From: Thermoplasmata archaeon
GTDB taxonomy: Archaea; Thermoplasmatota; Thermoplasmata; Lutacidiplasmatales; UBA184
Direction: 5' to 3'
Assembly (NCBI GenBank): GCA_028864975.1
Contig: JAGWLG010000014.1
Location: forward strand, 1 to 64,000
DNA length: 64,000 nucleotides
Position 1 is the stretch's first letter; every line of letters starts with the position of its first letter. This document shows positions 24,958 through 33,055 of this stretch, piece by piece. The notes under the pieces are model-generated. The model did not search any database, had not been told where the DNA came from, and was given only the letters and a program-made list of their open reading frames with translations. The position numbers were made by a program, and so were the translations under genes.

Positions 24958-26940
24958 ATGCCCGGAGCGGAACGCGATAGGGACGAAACCCAACTACCGT
25001 TCGAGCAGCGGTACGTCCCGTCGGCCGCCTACCGCGACCTGCTGCATCAAGCCCTCAGGGACCCCGAACGGTTCTGGAGGGCGCTCGCCCTTCGGGAGAT
25101 CCATTGGGACCACACGTTCTCCAAGGTGGTCGGGGGCGAGGCCCCCTTCTGGAAGTGGTTCGAGGGGGGATTGCTGAACGCCTCCTACAACTGCCTCGAC
25201 CGACACCTGGAGGCGGGTCGCGGAAGCCGGGTCGCTTATCACTGGGAGGGCGAGCCGGGCGACACCCGGACGGTCACCTATCGGGACCTTCTCGCACTGG
25301 TCGAACGTTCCGCAGGAGCGCTCTCGGAGCTCGGGCTACACCGAGGCGACAGGATCGCGCTCTACCTCCCGATGATCCCCGAGACCCCCGCGATCATGCT
25401 GGCCGCGGCCCGGCTCGGTATCGTGTTCACGACGGTCTTCTCGGGTTTCTCGGCCGAATCTCTCGCGGGGCGGATCCGGGACTCGGGGGCCCGCGCGGTC
25501 GTGACCGCCGACGGGACCTACCGACGGGGGAAGTTCCTCGCGCTCAAACCGGTCGCGGACCAGGCGGCGGAGCATTGCCCTTCGGTAGAGAAGATGCTGG
25601 TGGTCCAGCGGGGAGCCGACCCTCCTGCGCTCCGGGAAGGGCGGGACGTAGCTTTCCTGGACGCGACCAAGCGAGCACCGCGTCATGCGGCAGCCCAACC
25701 GCTTCCTTCCGATCATCCCCTCTACATGCTCTATACGAGCGGGACGACGGGCAGACCGAAGGGGGTCGTGCATGGCACCGGGGGGTACTTGGTCCACGCC
25801 GCGGCCACGATGCGTTGGGTGTTCGACGACCGCCCCGAGAGCGACACCTTCTGGTGCGCAGCGGACATCGGGTGGGTCACCGGTCACACGTACATCGTCT
25901 TCGGCCCGCTCCTCCGGGGCATGACGAGCGTGCTCTACGAAGGCGGCTTCGACATCCCGACCCCGGACCGCATGTGGTCGATCGTCGAGCGCTACGGGGT
26001 CACGACGCTCTACACCTCCCCCACAGCCATTCGATCCCTGATGAAGCACGGGGACGCCATTCCGCGGGCCCACGACCTCTCCTCGCTGCGCCTGCTCGGC
26101 ACGGTGGGGGAGGCGATCAATCCCGCCGCGTGGGAGTGGTACTATCGTGTCATCGGAGGAGAGCGCTGCCCCATCGTGGACACGTGGTGGCAGACGGAGA
26201 CCGGGGGGATCCTGATCTCGCCGGCCCCTGGGCTCGCGACCCTCCCCTTGAAACCGGGCTCTGCGACCCTTCCGCTCCCTGGGGTCGATGCGGATGTGGT
26301 GGATGAGCAGGGGAAGCCTGTCCCCGCCCTAACGAAGGGGTTCCTCGTCGTGCGCCGTCCTTGGCCGGGGATGTTCCTGACGCTCTACAACGACCCGGAG
26401 CGCTTTCGGCAGGTCTACTTCTCGCGGTTCCCGGGGGTCTACTACACCGGCGACTACGCGGTACGGGACCTTGACGGGTACTTCTGGCTCTTGGGGCGCG
26501 CGGACGAGGTCCTGAAGGTCGCCGGCCATCGGCTCGGGACGATCGAGATCGAGGATGCCCTGGTCTCGCATCCTGCGGTCGCCGAAGCCGCTGTGGTGGG
26601 CCAGAGGGATGACGTGAAGGGGGAGGTCATCGCCGCGTTCGTGACGTTGCGCTCGGGCCGGCACGCGAGCCACGAGCTCTCGGAGGAGCTTCGCCGCCAT
26701 GTCCGCGAGGTCATGGGTCCCGTCGCCACCCCCGAGGCGATCCACTTCGTGGCCGCCCTGCCGAAGACGCGGAGCGGGAAGATCATGCGACGTGTCATCC
26801 GTGCTGTCGCAAATCAGGAGACCGTGGGGGACGTAACGACCCTCGAGGATGAGGCGACCGTCGAAGAGGTACGGCGGGAGATGGGCGCCCTGCGTCACGC
26901 CCTCGGGCGAGAGCCGGCGTCGAAGGCCCCGTCGAGCTGA
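24958..26940 (+). CDS. acs: AMP-forming acetyl-CoA synthetase
   Basis: A 660-residue ANL-superfamily enzyme. It has the adenylate motif YTSGTTGRPKG at about 260-270, the acetyl-CoA synthetase signature DTWWQTETGG, the hinge-region YYTGDYAVRDLDGYFWLLGR with GRADEVLKVAGHRLGT, and the C-terminal PKTRSGKIMRR, where Lys608 is the lysine regulated by acetylation in bacterial Acs. Length and motifs fit Acs rather than medium-chain ligases; propionate use cannot be excluded. It makes acetyl-CoA from acetate, ATP and CoA in the cytosol. It lies 45 bases after the GHMP kinase on the same strand. Confidence 0.92.
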   Translation: MPGAERDRDETQLPFEQRYVPSAAYRDLLHQALRDPERFWRALALREIHWDHTFSKVVGGEAPFWKWFEGGLLNASYNCLDRHLEAGRGSRVAYHWEGEPGDTRTVTYRDLLALVERSAGALSELGLHRGDRIALYLPMIPETPAIMLAAARLGIVFTTVFSGFSAESLAGRIRDSGARAVVTADGTYRRGKFLALKPVADQAAEHCPSVEKMLVVQRGADPPALREGRDVAFLDATKRAPRHAAAQPLPSDHPLYMLYTSGTTGRPKGVVHGTGGYLVHAAATMRWVFDDRPESDTFWCAADIGWVTGHTYIVFGPLLRGMTSVLYEGGFDIPTPDRMWSIVERYGVTTLYTSPTAIRSLMKHGDAIPRAHDLSSLRLLGTVGEAINPAAWEWYYRVIGGERCPIVDTWWQTETGGILISPAPGLATLPLKPGSATLPLPGVDADVVDEQGKPVPALTKGFLVVRRPWPGMFLTLYNDPERFRQVYFSRFPGVYYTGDYAVRDLDGYFWLLGRADEVLKVAGHRLGTIEIEDALVSHPAVAEAAVVGQRDDVKGEVIAAFVTLRSGRHASHELSEELRRHVREVMGPVATPEAIHFVAALPKTRSGKIMRRVIRAVANQETVGDVTTLEDEATVEEVRREMGALRHALGREPASKAPSS

Positions 26941-26984
26941 CTTGGAGTAGGCGGACCCACCGCGTAGGATCAGGTCTCCGTTCG

Positions 26985-27971
26985 TCAGGCGTCTACCTTT
27001 CGGGCCCGGACCTCGATCGTTGACCGCCAACGGGGCGCCGCCTTGGCGATCAAGGTGGGTGGAGTGAGCAGTAGGGTAAGGAGCTGCGTGCCACGGGAGT
27101 CAAACTGCCCGAGGCGAACTTCGAGACGGCAGATGGCGGACTTTCCGAGCTCCCCGGGGAAATCGTGGACGATCGGTCGGAGCTCAACGTCGGTGAACCC
27201 GTTGCTGGTGAGCATGCGCTCCAGCCCACCGCTCGAGAAGAGATGGGGATGTTCCACGTACTGGAAGAGCGCCCAACACTCTCGGAAAGCGCGGAACTGT
27301 GCCGAGTCCGCCCAGGGGGTTGTGAGCAGCAAGACCCCTCCTGGCCGCAGCACGACTTGGCAGTCGCGCAGGAAGCCTACAGGATCCGGGACATGCTCGA
27401 TCACATGGTGAGCGATGACCATGTCAGCGCGAGCGACATGGGTGAGGACCCGCGGTGTTCCCGCTTGGAGGTACCGCACACCATCGGCCTCCTTCCAAGA
27501 GGGATGCCGGGCGACGTCAATCGCAGTCACGCTCGCCCCCTCTGAAGCTAACCGGCGGGAGAGACCCCCCTCGCCGCACCCCACCTCAACGATCGTCGGA
27601 TGTGGACCGAGCTGACGCGCCATTCGAGAAGTGGTGTTCCAGCGCCAAAGACCGTAGACCTTCCCTCCTGCTCGAAGCAGCTCTCGCAGCCCTCCCACGG
27701 CGGACTCAGCCTCACCCTCGAGATTGGCCGGCGAGGCCCTAGCGTAGTAGGAGGAGAGCGAGCGGGCGGAAGGACGGCTCTCGGTGTGGACCGTTCCACA
27801 CCCCCGACAAGCCCAGAAGCAGAACGAAGCCCGATTCCCTTCAGGAACGAGCGGAAGAGCCCAGCTCCTCTCCGATCCTCCGCACGCCTCGCAATGCGTG
27901 CAGCCCTCGGTGCGTTCCGTCGTGGGGGCGAGGAGCCAAGTGCGCTGGGACCGGTGACCTACGCTCAACAT
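26985..27971 (-). CDS. SAM methyltransferase with N-terminal zinc-binding Cys cluster
   Basis: A 328-residue protein. Residues 24-58 carry Cys at 24, 27, 30 and a second cluster 51, 55, 58 (CRGCGTVHTES), a zinc-ribbon layout found at the start of sugar C- and N-methyltransferases. The methyltransferase domain follows: VEVGCGEGGLSRRL (about 127-140), VTAIDVA, the ADMVIAHHVIEHVPDP stretch, and LRPGGVLLLTTPW. The ATG at 27971 is chosen over an in-frame GTG six bases earlier because GGAGGTG lies eight bases before it. It is the first gene of the glycan island and may methylate a nucleotide sugar or glycan residue. Confidence 0.85.
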   Translation of the reverse strand: MLSVGHRSQRTWLLAPTTERTEGCTHCEACGGSERSWALPLVPEGNRASFCFWACRGCGTVHTESRPSARSLSSYYARASPANLEGEAESAVGGLRELLRAGGKVYGLWRWNTTSRMARQLGPHPTIVEVGCGEGGLSRRLASEGASVTAIDVARHPSWKEADGVRYLQAGTPRVLTHVARADMVIAHHVIEHVPDPVGFLRDCQVVLRPGGVLLLTTPWADSAQFRAFRECWALFQYVEHPHLFSSGGLERMLTSNGFTDVELRPIVHDFPGELGKSAICRLEVRLGQFDSRGTQLLTLLLTPPTLIAKAAPRWRSTIEVRARKVDA

Positions 27972-28237
27972 TGCCACTTCACCTCCGTCCTAGGTCCCTG
28001 CTGACGTGGGCCCGCGAACGCCGACCGCCGGGCGGAAGCGTCCTATCGGCTGGCACAAGGATCGCACTTGTATGTCGGGGAGGTATTTCTTGAGGCTCGA
28101 ACCGCCTGCTGAGGATTGGGGTCGTCGCCGAGGCACGGCTCGCGTGGGTTTCGGAAGATCATCCTTCTAGAGGGCTAGCCTTTTCAGGAGGCAGAAGCAC
28201 GCCGTCCCCGGCTGCCCGAAGATAGGGGGTGCACCTC

Positions 28238-29326
28238 ATGGGCTCGACCACCTCTTCTTCCTCGCATCAACTTCGGCTGCTCGGCTATCCATACGTCCCC
28301 GATCCCGGGACTGGGCGAGGGATTGACCGTTACCTCCACTATTTGGTCGAGGGGTGCCGCCAACGGGGAGTTGAGTTCGGCTTGCTCCCCACGCGACAGT
28401 ACAACACGCACGCCGAGCAGCTCCTGCGCGGGGAGCCTAGTGTCCTCCGAGCGCTGCACCCTCCTCCACCTGGAGTCGTCCACGCCGTGTCCCCAGTGGG
28501 GGGCCGTGTGCTTGCCGTCCTCGGGCACTCGTGCTTCGTCACAACCATCCACGATGTCATGCCCTTCCATTTCTGGAGGGCGCATCCCGCTCGCTACACC
28601 TTCCTCCGTTGGTGCATAACGCTGTCAGCGAGACGCAGCGTTCGAATCATCGTCACTTTCCAATTCAACAAGAACTACCTTGTCGAGCACCTAGGCGTCC
28701 CGGAGCACAAAATCGACGTGGTTCCCATTGGGGTCGATCCTCAGACACTGGGGGTCGATGGGTCGACCGCAACCGCCCGCGAGGACGACATCCCGCGCTT
28801 GCTCTTCCTGGGGAGCTGGAACCCCTTCGAGCGAGGGGGAGATCTCGTCCTTCGCTCGATGCCCGACATCATCCGAGAGGTCCCACGAGCGCGTCTCATC
28901 TTTTCGTGCGCATCGCGCAGCATTCCCGCCATGCGTGAACTCGCCCGGAGCCTGCACATCGAGCTTGCTGTGGACTTTCCCGGTTTCATTCCAGAGGGTT
29001 CTTTGGGGAGCGTGCTGCGCGGCGCCGACGTCTTCGTCTACCCGTCTAGGATCGGGTTCTCCGCATCGGTCCTGCAAGCAATGCATGTCGGAACTCCGGT
29101 GGTCGCCGGAGACTGTCTCGACATGCCGGAGTTCGTTTCGGACAGTGGGGTGATCTCCCCGATGGAGGACCCCTCGAAGATGGCCCGATTGATCATCGGG
29201 CTGCTCCATGACCGCGATCAGCGACGAAGACTCGCAGAGAAGGGCAAGCGCCGAGTGGGAGATTTCTCTATCGACCAGATGATTGGACGGACATTGGAAG
29301 TCTATCACCAAGTCATGTCGAAGTAG
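28238..29326 (+). CDS. GT4 (GT-B) glycosyltransferase
   Basis: A 362-residue GT-B protein. The N-terminal acceptor domain includes GRGIDRYLHYLVEGCRQRG and TTIHDVMPFHF. The donor domain has IDVVPIGVDPQ, LLFLGSWNPFERGGDLVL and the GT4 signature region VFVYPSRIGFSASVLQAMHVGTPVVAGDCLDMPEF. The usual EGFG of GT4 reads IGFSASVLQAM here, so the nucleotide-contact Glu is shifted or replaced. ATG 28238 is favoured over GTG 28229 because GGGGGTG sits at normal distance from it. Cytosolic; uses an NDP-sugar donor. Confidence 0.88.
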   Translation: MGSTTSSSSHQLRLLGYPYVPDPGTGRGIDRYLHYLVEGCRQRGVEFGLLPTRQYNTHAEQLLRGEPSVLRALHPPPPGVVHAVSPVGGRVLAVLGHSCFVTTIHDVMPFHFWRAHPARYTFLRWCITLSARRSVRIIVTFQFNKNYLVEHLGVPEHKIDVVPIGVDPQTLGVDGSTATAREDDIPRLLFLGSWNPFERGGDLVLRSMPDIIREVPRARLIFSCASRSIPAMRELARSLHIELAVDFPGFIPEGSLGSVLRGADVFVYPSRIGFSASVLQAMHVGTPVVAGDCLDMPEFVSDSGVISPMEDPSKMARLIIGLLHDRDQRRRLAEKGKRRVGDFSIDQMIGRTLEVYHQVMSK

Positions 29327-29653
29327 GGTTCCGACTTCAGACAAAAGGCGCCCGCCGAGCGCGCGAACATGAGCAGCGAGTCCTCTCGATGAACGCCGAG
29401 GCTCAGTTTCCAGCTCCTTCAGTCGTGGAAGGTCCGCCGTACCCATTGGCTCGGGGATGCTCGGGAGAGTGGCGACTCCAGGGTGCGCGGCCGAGCGCCA
29501 GCCCCCAGAGGAACCAAGCCATCGATGAGGTTGCCTGAAAACCTCTCGAGCTGAGGACACGACAACATGCATGCTTCATCGGCCCTGCGCACCGATTTCT
29601 CTTGCGGAATACGGTAGCTCGTGACATGGCTGCCTTCCAAGAAGAGGGGGTGC
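29327..29653. other. Spacer with possible remnant frame
   Basis: No confident gene. On the minus strand a frame from 29688 to 29419 (89 codons, containing STLKHPLFLEG and RFSGNLIDGLV) looks somewhat protein-like but overlaps the end of the TylF-type gene and matches no family I know. It may be a decayed gene fragment between the convergent GT4 and methyltransferase genes. Confidence 0.3.
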
Positions 29654-30427
29654 TTAAGGGTCGACCCGGACCACCACGGCGTGTCCATTGAGATTGTGCA
29701 GGACGACGCGACCGGATCCCTGTCGAAGCGTGTTCACGAAGCGCGTTACGCCGGGAGTAGAGCGGAAACCGTAGTCGTCGAAGACTACGACCGCCCCTCG
29801 GGCGAGGCGTGGCCACACCCACTCGAAGACGCCCTTGGCCGACTCATAGGTGTCCACGTCGATGTGACAGAATCGGACCCTGGCGGGCTGAATGAGGTGA
29901 CCGGTCTCATCCGGGAAGATTCCAACAAGGACCTTCACGTTCGAGACCCCCATAGAGGCTAGGAGGTGCTCGACCCCTGCCTCGGAAGTGTTAGCGAAAT
30001 CTCCATCCCGGTGAAAGGCATCTGGAGCACCGGCTTTCACCAACCCCCGAAAGGTGTCGCAGAGGTAAACCGTTTCGTCAATGCCGAGCGACCTAGCTCT
30101 CGCTGCGATCAGAGCACCGGTGCCGCCGCGGAAGACTCCCACCTCGAGGAACACCCCGGACAATTGTGCGGTCTCGGCAACCAATTGCCACAGGTCGTAG
30201 CAACGGTAGCGGTCTACCATGGTGCTCTCCCGAATGCTCTCCCAGACTCGAAGGAACGGCTCGTCGGCGCGCCAGGGGGCGTAGGTGGCTCCCGTCAGTA
30301 CAAGTTCCTGGTCCGCGGAGGAGAAAAGGCACCCGAGCTTCCCCGGGTTGCGGAGAATCGACCGTGTTGCCACTCCGCCGAGCTCGAAGGCACGTCCCAC
30401 GGCTGCAAGAGTACCCTGTCGTTTCAT
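29654..30427 (-). CDS. TylF/macrocin-type O-methyltransferase
   Basis: A 257-residue SAM-dependent enzyme of the TylF family (PF05711), which O-methylates sugar hydroxyls. Motif I appears as GVFLEVGVFRGGTGALIAARA (about 91-111), followed by VYLCDTFRGLVKAG, and the metal-binding region HIDVDTYESAKGVFEWVWPRLARGAVVVFDDYG with its two acidic clusters. Family length is typical. It probably methylates a deoxy- or hexose residue of the surface glycan. It is convergent with the GT4 gene before it. Confidence 0.9.
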   Translation of the reverse strand: MKRQGTLAAVGRAFELGGVATRSILRNPGKLGCLFSSADQELVLTGATYAPWRADEPFLRVWESIRESTMVDRYRCYDLWQLVAETAQLSGVFLEVGVFRGGTGALIAARARSLGIDETVYLCDTFRGLVKAGAPDAFHRDGDFANTSEAGVEHLLASMGVSNVKVLVGIFPDETGHLIQPARVRFCHIDVDTYESAKGVFEWVWPRLARGAVVVFDDYGFRSTPGVTRFVNTLRQGSGRVVLHNLNGHAVVVRVDP

Positions 30428-31084
30428 GGCCAGGAGCTCTGTAGGATTGGTTCTCGTTCTGTCGGGGTACGCTTAGCTGCTGGATGGGAAACCTGTAGGT
30501 AACGCTCTGTGGGGTGAACACGACGCTCCGCGGTCGAAAGATCGCCACCGAGACGAGCGACCCTCTCTCGACGGCCGAGTATCCAGCTTGCAGCTCCACG
30601 TGGTCTCATGCACGATTCGAGCCTGGCGCGAGACTCCGCTACGGTCTTGCTATTCTCCCCTAATCTAGCTTCCCCCTGAGAGGGCCGAGCAAGCCCTCGC
30701 CCTCCAGGTATTACTCACGTGGGACGGACCCACGAGGGACTGCCGTGCTGAAGTGCGGTGAACGGTCCATCTGTCCCCTTGGCCAAAAGAAGTTGGGGGA
30801 CGGTTCGGTCGAACATTTCATCGAGGAACTCTTGTGGGGCTTGGGGGGTGTCCCTTCCGCTCCCTCTGGATCTCAGGGAGCTTGGTGTGTGCGAGGCATG
30901 AGACCCCTTGGACCCGCCCGGGAGCGGACGAACGAGTGCCAGCGCAGGTCGACTCGGCGGTTGCATCTTGTCGAGGAATGTGCCGGGGGCCCGCTCACTG
31001 AAGACAGCTCCGAGAACTTCTCGGGCACGGCTACGGGTGGGTCATAACGCTAATAGTCCGTGGAGGCAGACCCCTTGGTCTGCA
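30428..31084. other. 657-base gap without a convincing gene
   Basis: Two opposed short frames exist (30745-31047 plus, 100 codons; 30715-30966 minus, 83 codons with FLDEMFDRTVPQLLLAKG), but neither shows a recognisable domain or good start site. The gap holds the promoter regions of the divergent TylF-type and GNAT genes and is longer than most spacers here, compatible with a degraded gene or element. Confidence 0.35.
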
Positions 31085-31753
31085 ATGCCGGGATTCGGTC
31101 TTGACCAAGAGGTCGTGACCCAGCGATTGGTCCTGAAGCGAGCCGGTGCGATGGATTGGGCCCCCCGGTGGAGGGCCGCTCTCCTTCCAAGGCTCATGAG
31201 AGTCCTACCAGCCAACCCACGAGAGATCTTCCGCCTGCTGCACTCCCTGCGTCTACTGGTCAACGGTCACCCCAGCATCATGGAGGAGGTCCGATTCGCC
31301 ATAATTGACCGACGCACGCGGGCCATAGTTGGTGGTGGGCGGTGGGTGAGGGTGGTGGGGCATCCTGAACGCGCGGGGATTGGTTACTGGGTCGCTGCCC
31401 CCTTCAGAAGACGAGGGATCGCGGGCGAGGCGGTCCATGCCGCCTGCAGGGCCTGCTTCGCTAAGGGGGAAGTAAGTGAGGTACTCGCTCTGGTGCCTCC
31501 TGACAACGCCCCGTCGATCAGCTTCTTGACAACTCTCGGGTTCTCCAGGGTCGCCGTCGCACCAAGGGCTGCGGGAACCTTAAGTGGGGAGGCAAGGATG
31601 CTCGAGTTCCTTGTTCGACCATCGACCCTCAAGTCACCTGCACGGGCCTCTCCATTCTCCGAGTTTGATCCGGCCATCCCGTCTACGATGTTTGTGAGGG
31701 AACCCGCGAAAGGAACTCAACGACGACAGCCGGCATTGATAAGATCCGACTGA
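31085..31753 (+). CDS. GNAT-family N-acetyltransferase (RimJ-like)
   Basis: A 222-residue protein. The opening VVTQRLVLKRAGAMDW is the typical start of the RimJ/Acetyltransf_3 group. The core has IGYWVAAPFRRRGIAGEAVHAA, where RRRGIAGE is the acetyl-CoA loop, and NAPSISFLTTLGFSRV, the conserved NxxSxxfxxxLGF helix. ATG 31085 is selected because similarity begins directly after it; a longer in-frame extension upstream is low-complexity. An acetyltransferase in a glycan island could N-acetylate an amino sugar such as one made by the DegT-type aminotransferase, but protein N-terminal acetylation is equally compatible. Confidence 0.8.
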   Translation: MPGFGLDQEVVTQRLVLKRAGAMDWAPRWRAALLPRLMRVLPANPREIFRLLHSLRLLVNGHPSIMEEVRFAIIDRRTRAIVGGGRWVRVVGHPERAGIGYWVAAPFRRRGIAGEAVHAACRACFAKGEVSEVLALVPPDNAPSISFLTTLGFSRVAVAPRAAGTLSGEARMLEFLVRPSTLKSPARASPFSEFDPAIPSTMFVREPAKGTQRRQPALIRSD

Positions 31754-31883
31754 AATCGACATATCGTAACACGAAGTCGAGATTGAGACCTTGGGGCAGG
31801 CGCGGCCATTCGGGTGGACTAGGGCGGTCCTCCTCGTGCATGGTTCCCGGCGGCTCCCAGGTTTCAGGGAAGCCGCCGAACGC

Positions 31884-33023
31884 ATGATGCTCGGCTCCCC
31901 GAAGGTGCTGGCCGGAACAGAGCCCACGGCGGGGGATGGTCACCCCGCACTCGCTCTCGCAATTGTCGGACTGGTGGCGCTCTCGATTCTCGCCACGTCA
32001 TCTCTCCAGCTGTCGCGTAACTTCGACTCTCAGACCACGCCATCTGGACTATGGCCCGCGGTGGCCTTCTTGAGCGATGGTCCTATGGAAAAGCTCTCGC
32101 TGTCCTACACCAATCCGGGCGCGGGAGCGGGGAAGATACTGCCTCTCTACGTTGGAGGGGTTCTGAACTTGAGCGGCACCATTCTCCCGCTGACCTACGG
32201 GCTGAGTCCCGGCCGGACGTCGATTGGATCTTCCGGTCTTGGGGTCGGTGCTCCACCCTTGCCCGAACGAAGTGAGTGTGAAGCGACCCTTACGCTTTCA
32301 AGTATTCAGTATGGAAAGATGGCCACGGTGAACGGTACGGCGGTGTTCGGCCCGTCCGTGGTATCCGTGTCTTTTGGCGGAATCTCAACGTGGCCTGCGC
32401 TCGGGCTGGGGATAATCCTTCCCAGGCCCCATGGCCAACAGACCGCCTCGGGATCGACGCTCCTGACGATCGTGGGATCTGGTAGTGGGAACTCCACGGG
32501 ACGACTGCTCTATTATGTTTACAACACCGCTCAAAACGAGTCGCTCCAGGCGACGTCCCAGCCATTTCCCATCTCAACGAATAGACCAACCACGCTAACG
32601 GTCGATTTCTTCGGGAATGGGAGTTTCGCCAGCTTTGTCAATGGGCAAAGCGAGCTGCTTGGATCGATTCCTCTGTATTCGCCGGCGCCGCAGCAAGTGG
32701 GCATTTGGACGAATTCAACGGCCTCAGTCGATGGGGTCTACGTGGAGGCGAATGGCCAGCCGGGATTCGCTGCCCCCTCCGTCGACTGCGGAAGTCTGAC
32801 GATCTTGACGTTCCAAGCAGCGATTAGCCCCCAGTTCGAAGGTGCGCATCCCGGTAGCCGGCTTTTCGGACCCTTCGCCAACCCCGAGTCGGGCTCCGAA
32901 CCGCTGTTTGTCCTCGAGGCATTTACACCCTCCAGCGGGAACGGGGACACGATCTGGCTCGCGAGCGCAGACCTTCTGGTGCTTCCACCGGGTGACACTT
33001 TGTCCCTGGAACTCCATCCTTGA
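31884..33023 (+). CDS. Secreted or membrane-anchored beta-rich protein, unknown
   Basis: A 379-residue product from ATG 31884, with one hydrophobic helix (about 20-36) near the N-terminus and the rest Ser/Thr/Asn/Gly-rich and strand-like, typical of an outside domain. Segments such as LTVDFFGNGSFASFVNG and VGIWTNSTASVDGVYVEANG resemble a concanavalin-like jelly-roll layout. Several N-x-S/T sequons (for example NGTA, NSTG, NGSF, NSTA) are potential N-glycosylation sites. No catalytic motif is seen. Base composition is less GC-rich than the housekeeping genes. Convergent with the 858-residue membrane protein. Confidence 0.7.
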   Translation: MMLGSPKVLAGTEPTAGDGHPALALAIVGLVALSILATSSLQLSRNFDSQTTPSGLWPAVAFLSDGPMEKLSLSYTNPGAGAGKILPLYVGGVLNLSGTILPLTYGLSPGRTSIGSSGLGVGAPPLPERSECEATLTLSSIQYGKMATVNGTAVFGPSVVSVSFGGISTWPALGLGIILPRPHGQQTASGSTLLTIVGSGSGNSTGRLLYYVYNTAQNESLQATSQPFPISTNRPTTLTVDFFGNGSFASFVNGQSELLGSIPLYSPAPQQVGIWTNSTASVDGVYVEANGQPGFAAPSVDCGSLTILTFQAAISPQFEGAHPGSRLFGPFANPESGSEPLFVLEAFTPSSGNGDTIWLASADLLVLPPGDTLSLELHP

Positions 33024-33055
33024 GAAGTCGGCACGGCCAAGTGGCGAAGACAGGC

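Noticed and set aside
30715..30966. Possible transposase fragment on the minus strand
   Set aside because: A faint protein-like stretch only; no DDE motif, terminal inverted repeats or duplicated target site.
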